Source: Paenibacillus chitinolyticus NBRC 15660 (GTDB lineage Bacteria > Bacillota > Bacilli > Paenibacillales > NBRC-103111). Taken from it: a stretch of DNA of 64,000 nucleotides. The DNA lies in NCBI RefSeq assembly GCF_000739915.1, contig NZ_BBJT01000003.1, positions 558,001-622,000 on the forward strand, read 5' to 3'. Of this stretch, positions 24,317 to 31,345 are shown piece after piece; position 1 is the first letter of the stretch, and every line of letters starts with the position of its first letter. Below the pieces are notes generated by a model. The model saw only the letters and a program-made list of their open reading frames with translations. It was not told the origin of the DNA and did not search any database. Made by a program: the position numbers and the translations under genes.

Positions 24317-24424
24317 TGTTGTGCAGATTCCCTGTATTGTGCAGGGTCCGTTAGTTTGGCAGGTTCATTGTGATCGGTATTTTGTCCTTTTTCGTAAAAG
24401 GATTAGGGTCTTATCGCTCGTCGT

Positions 24425-24964
24425 TTACCGGGTGACGGGATTAACCGGTTTGCCTTTCGCCAAGTAAACGGTTACCCAGCAGGATACGGCGGCAGTCAGG
24501 GAAATAACGACTCCCATCAGAAGACCGACAAACTGCATGAAAGGATCTTGTTCGGGAGCGGACGGCGGTAGCAAGAAGATTTGCAGAAGAAGATAGACGG
24601 TGAGCACCCAATAAAAAGCGCTTCCGACTCCGCCGATAATCCGCTTTTCTTTCTTCGTGCTCTCACGCGAGATACTCATCTGAATCCAGATCATAAAGCT
24701 GATAAACGCGCCGGCGCCCGCAAACAAAAACAGGGAAAACGCGACATTCATCATGACGGTGAGCACCACAAGTGCCGAAATGACAAGGAAAATAACCATG
24801 TTCACGATAAATAAAAAGCCCCCGTACGCGTAGGGGGATTTCAGTCTGGCCGACGCGGCCATTCTGGTAAACCACGGGATCGGACGGAACGTAATCCTTC
24901 TGACAAGGATGATTTGGATAAGGACAAGAACCAGACCGAACAATAAAAGCACAGTCACTTCCAA
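24425..24964 (-). CDS. Unknown multi-span membrane protein
   Basis: 179 residues with five membrane segments: residues 3-22, ~50-70, ~73-95, ~117-137 and ~145-170. A conserved-looking PIPWFTRMAASARLKSPYAYGG loop joins the first two. No catalytic or transport motif. It is flanked by tandem repeats and the MarR regulator region. Length and helices suggest a real gene; I do not recognise the family. Confidence 0.65.
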   Translation of the reverse strand: MEVTVLLLFGLVLVLIQIILVRRITFRPIPWFTRMAASARLKSPYAYGGFLFIVNMVIFLVISALVVLTVMMNVAFSLFLFAGAGAFISFMIWIQMSISRESTKKEKRIIGGVGSAFYWVLTVYLLLQIFLLPPSAPEQDPFMQFVGLLMGVVISLTAAVSCWVTVYLAKGKPVNPVTR

Positions 24965-25068
24965 GCACTCTCCCTTTCAACTCTGCATGTTTTCCTGATT
25001 ATAGCAAAGGCGCATACAGTGCAACAAGACTAGGCTGCTTTTGTCCGCTTTCGGCGGTTTGTTTTCCA

Positions 25069-25108
25069 TTGACAATAATAGTTGTTTAACATATAGTTGT
25101 TGAGACAA
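25069..25108 (+). promoter_or_regulatory. Promoter and candidate operator of the marR-MFS pair
   Basis: TTGACA (25069-25074), a 17-base spacer and TATAGT (25092-25097). ATAGTTGTT occurs at 25078-25086 and 25093-25101, and TTGT-TGAG-ACAA (25098-25108) forms a small palindrome. These overlap the promoter as autoregulatory MarR sites usually do. Confidence 0.65.
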
Positions 25109-25131
25109 TCATTTTAGCGCGGAGGGATCTA

Positions 25132-25596
25132 ATGACAACGGAACCCATCTTCAATAAGAACGGATTGAACGATTCCTTAGGCTTTTTGCTGGGCGTGGCT
25201 TACCGGAAGATTTCCAATTCCCTGTCACAGCGGCTGAAAGAGTATGACATCACACCCGAACAATGGTCGGTACTCTACCGGATCTACGAGCAGGATGGTC
25301 TCATCCAGAAGGACATCGCCGCCAAAGCGGGTAAAGACAAGCCGACGACGACACGCATTTTGGATTCGCTGGAGTCGAAGCAATTTATAAGGAAGCAGGT
25401 GGGTCAGGGAGACCGGCGTTCTTTTCATATTTATATGACGGACAAAGGCCGCTCTCTGATTGCGGAAACGGTTTCCATTGAGCAGCAGACGATCCGCGAT
25501 GCCGCTGCGGGTTTGTCTCAGGAGCAGTACGACCAGCTCATTACTTTTTTGCGAGGGATCATCGACAACCTTACATTGACATCAGAAAGCGAATAG
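25132..25596 (+). CDS. MarR-family transcriptional regulator
   Basis: 154 residues with the winged helix: EQWSVLYRIYEQDGLIQKDIA, KDKPTTTRILDSLESKQFI and a GDRRSFHIYMTDKGR wing. It is 13 bases upstream of an MFS exporter gene, the classic arrangement in which MarR represses itself and a drug pump until a ligand binds. Start ATG follows CGGAGGGATCTA. Confidence 0.9.
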   Translation: MTTEPIFNKNGLNDSLGFLLGVAYRKISNSLSQRLKEYDITPEQWSVLYRIYEQDGLIQKDIAAKAGKDKPTTTRILDSLESKQFIRKQVGQGDRRSFHIYMTDKGRSLIAETVSIEQQTIRDAAAGLSQEQYDQLITFLRGIIDNLTLTSESE

Positions 25597-25609
25597 GAGT
25601 GTCTACATC

Positions 25610-26896
25610 ATGTCTAAACATCCAGAACAGCTGGAACTGCTTCACCATCCGGATGCGGGGAAAATTGAACCGCTCTGGACGAAATCGTTTATTATGCTTA
25701 CGTTTTGCTATTTTCTTCTGTTTCTCTGCCTGCAAATGCTGCTGTCTCCCTTCCCCACCTACGCGAAGGACCGGTTTCATTCGGGCGATTTCACGTTGAG
25801 CCTCTTAACCAGTCTCTTCGCCATTTCGGCGATTATCACCCGGTTCGTAACGGCTGCCTTGATGCGCCGTGTACACCGCAACACGCTGCTGTTCTGCGGT
25901 GTGGCATTCGCCGCCGCTTCGACGGCGGCTTATTCGTTTGCCGGCTCCATGGGCGCGCTGCTGGCACTGCGCGTCTGCTTCGGCATCGGCTTCGGGATGG
26001 CCAGCACGGTTATGCCGACGCTGGTGTCCCAGATCATCCCCCGCCGCAGAATCGGCGAAGGGGTCGGGTACTTCGGCCTGTCGAGCAGCCTGGCGATGTC
26101 CGTCGGGCCGACCATCGGCCTCGCGATGATCGGCAGCTACGGCTTCGGCCCGCTGACCGCCATGGGCACGGCGGCGGCCGCCCTGATCGTGCCGCTGCTG
26201 CTCGGCTCGCGGAGCATTCCGCCGCAGCCGGCGGCCGCGGTCGTTTCGCCTGCTGGTCAGACGGCAGCCTCCGCCGGCGGAACCGCGAAGCGCAGCGGCT
26301 TCAACAAGAAGCTGCTGCTGCCGGCTCTGCTCAACGCGCTGCTGTCGGTGACGTACGGCGGCCTGCTCAGCTTCATCGCCTTGTACGGCAAGGAAGTGCA
26401 TCTGGAACAGATCGGGCTGTTCTTCCTGTTCAACGCGATTACCGTTCTCGTCGTCCGCCCGATCTCCGGCCGCCTGTTCGACAGCAAGGGGCATTCCGCG
26501 ATCCTTATTCCCGGCGCCCTCATTCTGATCGCGAGCCTGCTCGTTCTGTCCGTGGCGACAACGATGCCCGTGCTGATCGTCTCGGCTCTGCTCTACGGTC
26601 TCGGATTCGGCGCTCTTCAGCCGACGACCCAGGCCTGGATGCTCCGTGAAACGCCCCCGGAGCAGCACGGCACGACGAACAGCCTGTTCTACAACTCCAT
26701 CGATTTCGGAGTCGCTATCGGCTCCATGCTGCTAGGCCTCGTCGCCTCCGGCACCAGCTATGCGGTAATGTACCGTTATGCCGCCGGTGTGATGGCGCTG
26801 TTCCTGCTTGTGTACGGCGTCTATCTGTTGACGCGCCGCCGGAATGCCGGCTCTTCCGCCGTTCCGGCAGTGACGGAAATGGAAATTTCCTCTTGA
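25610..26896 (+). CDS. MFS transporter, probably drug efflux
   Basis: 428 residues with 12 membrane segments. It has the MFS motif A-like loop TAALMRRVHRNTLLFCG and the central repeat VVRPISGRLFDSKGH. The cytoplasmic middle loop (AVVSPAGQTAASAGGT) is Ala/Gly-rich, and GC is high from 25.9 to 26.8 kb. Co-transcribed with the MarR gene and ended by a strong terminator. Substrate unknown. Confidence 0.88.
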   Translation: MSKHPEQLELLHHPDAGKIEPLWTKSFIMLTFCYFLLFLCLQMLLSPFPTYAKDRFHSGDFTLSLLTSLFAISAIITRFVTAALMRRVHRNTLLFCGVAFAAASTAAYSFAGSMGALLALRVCFGIGFGMASTVMPTLVSQIIPRRRIGEGVGYFGLSSSLAMSVGPTIGLAMIGSYGFGPLTAMGTAAAALIVPLLLGSRSIPPQPAAAVVSPAGQTAASAGGTAKRSGFNKKLLLPALLNALLSVTYGGLLSFIALYGKEVHLEQIGLFFLFNAITVLVVRPISGRLFDSKGHSAILIPGALILIASLLVLSVATTMPVLIVSALLYGLGFGALQPTTQAWMLRETPPEQHGTTNSLFYNSIDFGVAIGSMLLGLVASGTSYAVMYRYAAGVMALFLLVYGVYLLTRRRNAGSSAVPAVTEMEISS

Positions 26897-26947
26897 GATG
26901 CGCCTTGACCGAGACGAGATATACACCCGGCCTTCCTTTGTAATCCC

Positions 26948-26993
26948 GGCACGGAATCACCTGCTTGCATAAGGTGAATTCCGTGCCTTTTTT
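26948..26993 (+). terminator. Rho-independent terminator of the marR-MFS operon
   Basis: GGCACGGAATCACCT pairs with AGGTGAATTCCGTGCC (one bulge) and is followed by seven T bases. It also marks the boundary before the tail module. Confidence 0.9.
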
Positions 26994-27061
26994 GACTGTG
27001 CAGCCTTCGCTGATTCTGTCTTGGCCGCACAATTGGCCGTGGTTCACACGCTTGCTTGCGT

Positions 27062-27535
27062 CTAGCCCGTAGCCCCTTCCCGCTGCTGCCCGGCTGGCCC
27101 CGGCACCCCTAGCGAGAGTATAAGCGCTAATTTATAAAAAGCTTTCCAGCGGATGGACGAATAGGTAACCGCACTGATCGGCGGATCGAAGCTATGATTG
27201 TAAACGGCATAATCTTTCACATAATCGTCCTTCATGTAACGCTCTTCGATCAGCAGCCTTTCTTTCGGATGAAGACGGCTTACCGCCATCTCGATTCTTT
27301 CGCAGTAGCGGCGCCGGCGTTCCGGTTCTTCCACGTTATAAATGGCTATGCTCGCGGTCTGATCGCTTGTGACGTTCGTCGGCCCGTGAAATTTTTCCGT
27401 ATAGCTCGAAGTAATCGTCGCCGTTCTTTCTTCGAATGTGATCGTTTTATACATCCGGTATTTGAGCAGCGCTCCCTCAACGGCTGTTTTCGTCTTTTTT
27501 CGGTCAAGTTCCGGCATCTCGATACTCGTTTTCAT
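27062..27535 (-). CDS. ArpU-family phage late-gene regulator
   Basis: 157 residues from the ATG at 27535 (AAAGGAGGG upstream). The body shows sigma-like helices: LDRKKTKTAVEGALLKYRMYK, RRRYCERIEMAVSRLHPKERLLIEERYM and a C-terminal VTYSSIRWKAFYKLALIL that resembles a region-4 HTH. ArpU/YqaQ-type proteins switch on late genes of prophages and defective phages in Firmicutes. It is at the distal end of the tail module, next to the Xre repressor and a LexA box, and probably activates the tail operon. Confidence 0.8.
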   Translation of the reverse strand: MKTSIEMPELDRKKTKTAVEGALLKYRMYKTITFEERTATITSSYTEKFHGPTNVTSDQTASIAIYNVEEPERRRRYCERIEMAVSRLHPKERLLIEERYMKDDYVKDYAVYNHSFDPPISAVTYSSIRWKAFYKLALILSLGVPGPAGQQREGATG

Positions 27536-27632
27536 AGGCGGTAAGCCCTCCTTTATACTATGTATCTCCTCTTGCGGCAAGCTTCATGGCTTGCGCTGGG
27601 ACCTCTCTTTTTCCTATCTTTAGTATATTACA

Positions 27633-27646
27633 ATATAACGTTATAT
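27633..27646. promoter_or_regulatory. 14-bp perfect palindrome between arpU and xre
   Basis: ATATAACGTTATAT is self-complementary and lies about 100 bases upstream of arpU and 130 upstream of xre, in their shared control region. A candidate operator for the Xre repressor. Confidence 0.45.
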
Positions 27647-27677
27647 CATAATTTGGTAATAGTTCGATTGTGTTATA

Positions 27678-27691
27678 CGAACATGCGTTCC
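27678..27691. promoter_or_regulatory. LexA (SOS) box in the arpU/xre control region
   Basis: CGAACATGCGTTCC fits the Bacillus LexA consensus CGAACRNRYGTTYC, as I know it, at every position. It lies between the divergent arpU and xre genes, 22 bases upstream of the xre -35 element, so DNA damage would derepress this regulatory region. Confidence 0.8.
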
Positions 27692-27712
27692 CTTTAAAAT
27701 GCTCTTGTTTTC

Positions 27713-27741
27713 TTGACTATTCTTAGTTTTTTAACTACTAT
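27713..27741 (+). promoter_or_regulatory. Promoter of the xre repressor gene
   Basis: TTGACT (27713-27718), a 17-base spacer and TACTAT (27736-27741), 34 bases upstream of the ATG. Confidence 0.7.
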
Positions 27742-27775
27742 TACAGTATTCTGGAATAGATAGAGGGTGAATCTC

Positions 27776-28204
27776 ATGACACTTGTCGATACTATAAAAG
27801 GATTAATGAAAGAACAGGGCCTTACCCAATACAAGCTCGCTCAAAGAGCCGGAATTCCGCATTCCACGATGAGTACATTACTGAACGGCAGCATTAAAAA
27901 TCCGTCCGCGGATATGGTCGCCCGCATTGCCGAAGTTCTGCAGGTCACGACGGATTATTTGCTCGGTCTTTCGGATCTTCCCACCCACGAACATTCCCCT
28001 GACCAGACGGACCGAAAAGAAACCCGCGGCCAATCCAAAAACTCCGACCCGCACCGCAACGAGAAGGAGTTTGTCGATAAAATCGAACTGTCGGATGAAG
28101 AATTATTGAAACAATTCAGTCTGGAACTTGACGGTCGGGAGCTTTCGAAGTCGGAGACGAAGAACATAATCGCTTTTGTCCGCACGCTGCGCCAGAATAA
28201 GTAG
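27776..28204 (+). CDS. Xre-family (Cro/CI-type) repressor of the tail module
   Basis: 142 residues from the ATG at 27776 (GAGGGTGA upstream; a GTG at 27767 lies in that site). An N-terminal HTH_3 domain, residues 1-65, has QYKLAQRAGIPHSTMSTLLNG. A Lys/Asp-rich linker and a C-terminal helix (ELSDEELLKQFSLELDGREL) follow. It lacks a RecA-responsive peptidase domain, so SOS control may act through the LexA boxes around it. It is the only plus-strand gene in the module, in a typical repressor orientation. Confidence 0.85.
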   Translation: MTLVDTIKGLMKEQGLTQYKLAQRAGIPHSTMSTLLNGSIKNPSADMVARIAEVLQVTTDYLLGLSDLPTHEHSPDQTDRKETRGQSKNSDPHRNEKEFVDKIELSDEELLKQFSLELDGRELSKSETKNIIAFVRTLRQNK

Positions 28205-28330
28205 CGACCTTAATCAAGGTTTTCAGCTCGATGTCAAGTATGACAGCCAATGATTTCAGGTCTACTTTCACGGGGGCGATAGGTTGTCACCTCCAAGATG
28301 ATGGTAGAGATCCGTATGAGATGTACACTT

Positions 28331-28370
28331 ATTATACCACAAAACACCTCCAAATAGGAACGTAAGTTCG
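28331..28370 (-). promoter_or_regulatory. Minus-strand promoter overlapped by a second LexA-like box
   Basis: TATAAT on the minus strand (28331-28336) and, across its -35 region, CGAACTTACGTTCC (28357-28370, minus reading), which misses the LexA consensus at one position. The promoter fires leftward, antisense to xre and toward arpU. The rest of 28205-28587 has no gene; a GGAGGTGACAACC site on the minus strand near 28300 is not followed by a convincing frame. Confidence 0.6.
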
Positions 28371-28508
28371 TATTTTATGTGCACAAAACCAATTTTCCCC
28401 TATCATCCAGGTTCCTCTCAGCTTACTATCCCTTACATTCGATCGTTTTTAGCTCCCTAACTAACCTGACTTATTCTCAGAAAATAGTCAGCAAAAACAA
28501 CCGGAAAC

Positions 28509-28545
28509 AAAAAAAAGCCCTCCCAACCGGAATCGGTTGAAAGGG
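28509..28545 (-). terminator. Terminator at the end of the tail-module operon
   Basis: On the minus strand CCCT-TT-CAACCG, loop ATTC, CGGTTG-GG-AGGG, then eight T bases. It lies 42 bases past the holin stop and ends the long leftward transcript. Confidence 0.85.
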
Positions 28546-28587
28546 TATCGGTCATCATGAAACGGTTCCTTCTATATTATACGGACA

Positions 28588-28986
28588 TTAACCGGCTGCC
28601 GGTGTCGTGTCGGATTCTTTCCTTTCCGCAGCATGATCCGCCTTATTTTGAGCGGGATTGTATTCCATCCAGGCTTTTTGAATAGCCGCGAGAAGCTTGT
28701 CCGGCGTTACGTTCATTCCTCTTGTTTGAAGTTCGTTGGCCGCATACACGATGGCCGCGTCCATTTTTTCCTTTCCTTTTAAAATCAGTCCCTGCGCTTC
28801 CGCAAAAGCCATCGCTTCCGATGCCACTCTCATGATGATTTCCTGCTGGGCGGCGTTCGTGCGGGCCTGAAGCCAGGCGATCAGCGACGTTTTGGCCGCG
28901 TGAATAAGGACAGTTAAAACACCGGCCAAGGCCGTGACGAGCGCCAAAATGACTGGTGTCAGTAAATCCGTCAGCTGTTGTGCCAT
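28588..28986 (-). CDS. LLH-type phage holin
   Basis: 132 residues. One long N-terminal membrane segment (TPVILALVTALAGVLTVLI), then a helical cytoplasmic part with RTNAAQQEIIMRVASEAMAFA, and a polar C terminus, as in phage_holin_LLH proteins. It would make membrane lesions that let the endolysin out. Start follows AGGAGG. Last gene of the operon. Confidence 0.8.
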   Translation of the reverse strand: MAQQLTDLLTPVILALVTALAGVLTVLIHAAKTSLIAWLQARTNAAQQEIIMRVASEAMAFAEAQGLILKGKEKMDAAIVYAANELQTRGMNVTPDKLLAAIQKAWMEYNPAQNKADHAAERKESDTTPAAG

Positions 28987-29234
28987 TGGTGAATTCCTCC
29001 TTTAAGTCCGTAGTTGAACCTATCAAAAACGTCAAACAATATCTGCCCGAAGCTCTCCGCAGATGACAAAACCGATCAGGGGTCCACCGTCATGCGGAAA
29101 ACGAGTATTGCGCGCGTCATATTTCGGGTACATGGGTTAACCCCGATATGTGAGGGCTTTTCTTCGTGTGGAATATGCGAAAAAAAGGCAGGCAGGCTGC
29201 CGAAGGTTTACTCCGGTTCGCTTCACGTAATCAC

Positions 29235-30005
29235 TCAGCCTCGCAGTTTATCGGCCATCCGCCGAATGAGAACGGCGGTGTACTCCGCGTCCGGCGTCTG
29301 CCCGTTGGTCATTACGTTGTTCCAATACGCGGGTGAGTCGATCACTCCGTGTTCGTGAAGCTTGGCAATTGCCGCCTCCACCCCTTTGGAAAAATCGGGC
29401 TGCGCCTGTGGCTGAGATTTGTCCGGGGACACGGATACCGGTCCCAGCGCAAAAGCCTCGGCTAGACCTTCCGCCGTCGACGCGGCCAGCTGATCCAAAA
29501 ACGCCTCGTTCTTCAAAAGCGAGGCATCCGCCGCCCGGTCGATAAAACCGTATTCCAGCAAAACCGCCGGCATGGCGGTCTGACGAAGCACCGCGAGATC
29601 GCCGGACTTCCGGCCGCGGTCCTCGAGCCCGTATTTGGCAAAGGCCGCCGATACCTTGGCGTGAATCACGGAGCGGAGTGCTTCCGTCCGGGAGCCTGCG
29701 GCCGTCCCGCTGTACACGTAGGATTCAAACCCGGTGCCTCCCCCCGCATTGATGTGGACCGAAACGAAATAATCGGCTTGCAGCCGGTTGGCGAACGCGC
29801 ATCTTGCTTTCAGATCGGAGGACTTATCCGTATCGAAAGCCGTATCATCTGTGCGAGTCATGCGGACATCAGCCATGCCTCGGAGTTTATTCGCAATTCG
29901 GGACGCGATTTTCAGCGTGAGTTCTTTTTCCATTAATCCGCTGCCGATTGCGCCCGGGTCGTTCATCCCGTGTCCGGGATCCAGGACAATTACAGGTTTT
30001 TTCAT
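29235..30005 (-). CDS. N-acetylmuramoyl-L-alanine amidase (endolysin)
   Basis: 256 residues. The Amidase_3 domain fills residues 1-185: VIVLDPGHGMNDPGA (Zn His), MEKELTLKIA (Zn Glu), SVHINAGGG (Zn His) and LLEYGFIDRAAD (catalytic Glu). A ~70-residue C-terminal helical part with KGVEAAIAKLHEHGVIDSPAYW resembles the SLH-like or XlyB-type tail often seen in Paenibacillus phage lysins. No signal peptide, so release needs the holin. Lysis gene of the tail module. Confidence 0.9.
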   Translation of the reverse strand: MKKPVIVLDPGHGMNDPGAIGSGLMEKELTLKIASRIANKLRGMADVRMTRTDDTAFDTDKSSDLKARCAFANRLQADYFVSVHINAGGGTGFESYVYSGTAAGSRTEALRSVIHAKVSAAFAKYGLEDRGRKSGDLAVLRQTAMPAVLLEYGFIDRAADASLLKNEAFLDQLAASTAEGLAEAFALGPVSVSPDKSQPQAQPDFSKGVEAAIAKLHEHGVIDSPAYWNNVMTNGQTPDAEYTAVLIRRMADKLRG

Positions 30006-30074
30006 GAGTCATAACCTCCTTACAAAATAGAAAAAGCCCTCAGCCGTTAAGCCGAGAGCCGTTTGCGGACACAA

Positions 30075-30476
30075 TCAGAATGGGAAGAAGCTGAATATAT
30101 ACGCGATCACGGCCGCAATCGTAACCGCAATTACATATTTTGAGAAGCTCATCCAGGCCTGCTGTGCGCTTGTCCGTTCTTTCTGTCCTTCCAGGCGTTC
30201 AGAGCTGCCGTCCCGCGTTACCTGCTGGAGCAATTCGGCGTTGTCTCTGGTCATCTGCTGAAACACGTTGAACATTCTCGTTTCAAAGCCGTCGAATCTC
30301 GTCAGCACCTGACCGACCAAGGTCTCTGTCCTGGCCTGGCCCGCATACAGCTGCCGGATATCGGCTTCGTTTTTTTGCTCGCATCTCTTCAGCTCCTCGA
30401 TGTCCGCACGGAACTGCCGGCTTTCCATGTTCAGCCTTGCGAGATGCTCGCCGAAGTTTTCAGGGGCGATGGCCAT
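30075..30476 (-). CDS. XhlA-like membrane-anchored coiled-coil lysis accessory
   Basis: 133 residues from the ATG at 30476 (GGGAGGTGA upstream). Residues ~10-105 are a charged helix with heptad character, followed by SKYVIAVTIAAVIAYIFSFF as a C-terminal membrane anchor. This is the layout of XhlA of the PBSX lysis cassette, which works with XhlB and the amidase. Sits directly before the amidase gene. Confidence 0.75.
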   Translation of the reverse strand: MAIAPENFGEHLARLNMESRQFRADIEELKRCEQKNEADIRQLYAGQARTETLVGQVLTRFDGFETRMFNVFQQMTRDNAELLQQVTRDGSSERLEGQKERTSAQQAWMSFSKYVIAVTIAAVIAYIFSFFPF

Positions 30477-30509
30477 CGTTATCGTCACCTCCCGTCGTAA
30501 GCAGGCTGT

Positions 30510-30797
30510 TTACCTGCCGGTTTGGTGTTCGGGATGAGATTGGGAGGGCGTCGGCTGAGCCGGAACCGTTTCTTGCATAATAGTCCGAGTCTCGTCGTAT
30601 TCCTTCTGATTGATCCAGCCCTTATCAAGGGCTTCCTTTAGCAGCTCCGCTCCGTATGTTGCCGCAAAATATAGCTGCACGGGTGTGCGGTATTCCTCCC
30701 GAATGCCTTTGAAGCCATCCCGCTGCGTAAAGCGGTCGGTACCGTAGACGTAAATGCTGCGGCAGTAGGTGTTGCGTAAGAAATCATAAGTAACCAT
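30510..30797 (-). CDS. Small phage protein, XkdX-like
   Basis: 95 residues. The C-terminal half holds AELLKEALDKGWINQKEYDETR, which resembles the K/NxxITxEEYxEIT pattern of XkdX-type proteins found after tail-fibre genes. The N-terminal part is aromatic-rich (TYDFLRNTYCRSIYVYGTDRF). Role unknown; possibly fibre assembly. Confidence 0.6.
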   Translation of the reverse strand: MVTYDFLRNTYCRSIYVYGTDRFTQRDGFKGIREEYRTPVQLYFAATYGAELLKEALDKGWINQKEYDETRTIMQETVPAQPTPSQSHPEHQTGR

Positions 30798-30820
30798 TGT
30801 TGCTGTTCCCCTTCCCTAAT

Positions 30821-31345
30821 TTAAGTCGCAACAGATTCCATGAAATTACGAAAATCCTCGTTCATCCTGGCCTGCTCTTCATTCAGCCTAGTCTGCTCAT
30901 TTATCGAAAACTCGATATAGGCTTGAAAATCGGCGTTTTGCCGTGCGATTTCCTTTCGCAGTTTTTCGTTTTCACGGGCCAATTCCTCTAGGGTCGGAGG
31001 TTTCAGAGGCTCCGGCTTGCTGCCGATCAATAGAGCAGCCCCTCGCCGGCCTTCAGCATCCGCTGTTACCTCGTAAAACGGCTCACCGGACAACGTAATA
31101 GAAGAAACGCCCTCGGTAACCAAGAGCGTTTGCTTTTTGCCGTTTATGGTTAGCTGTACGTCTGCATTTTCCTGCGCCGGCTCACCGACGTAATCGTAAA
31201 TGCTAACGGTAAGAGTAACGATATCCTCAGCAGATTCCGGCTGCTTGTCGGTGGATAAGCGGAGGTGGGTCAGCAAGTCGTAATAGGACTCACCGTAGGG
31301 TTCGATAGTGTAGACGACGCTGCCGTCGATGCGGTATTGGCTCAT
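30821..31345 (-). CDS. Hypothetical tail-fibre-associated protein
   Basis: 174 residues. Residues 1-110 look like a beta-sandwich of Ig type (VTLTVSIYDYVG, VQLTINGKKQTLLV, SSITLSG). Residues 118-170 form a coiled coil rich in Glu, Arg and Asn. Its start overlaps the fibre stop as ATGA. Position suggests a fibre tip attachment or trimerising chaperone; I do not recognise the family. Confidence 0.65.
   Translation of the reverse strand: MSQYRIDGSVVYTIEPYGESYYDLLTHLRLSTDKQPESAEDIVTLTVSIYDYVGEPAQENADVQLTINGKKQTLLVTEGVSSITLSGEPFYEVTADAEGRRGAALLIGSKPEPLKPPTLEELARENEKLRKEIARQNADFQAYIEFSINEQTRLNEEQARMNEDFRNFMESVAT

Noticed and set aside
24255-24350. Possible CRISPR array from the 31-bp repeats
   Set aside because: The copies are directly adjacent with no spacers and no cas genes are present.
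25705-26649. Long frames on both strands within the MFS gene
   Set aside because: High GC third-position bias leaves stops rare; only the MFS frame has membrane segments and a ribosome site.
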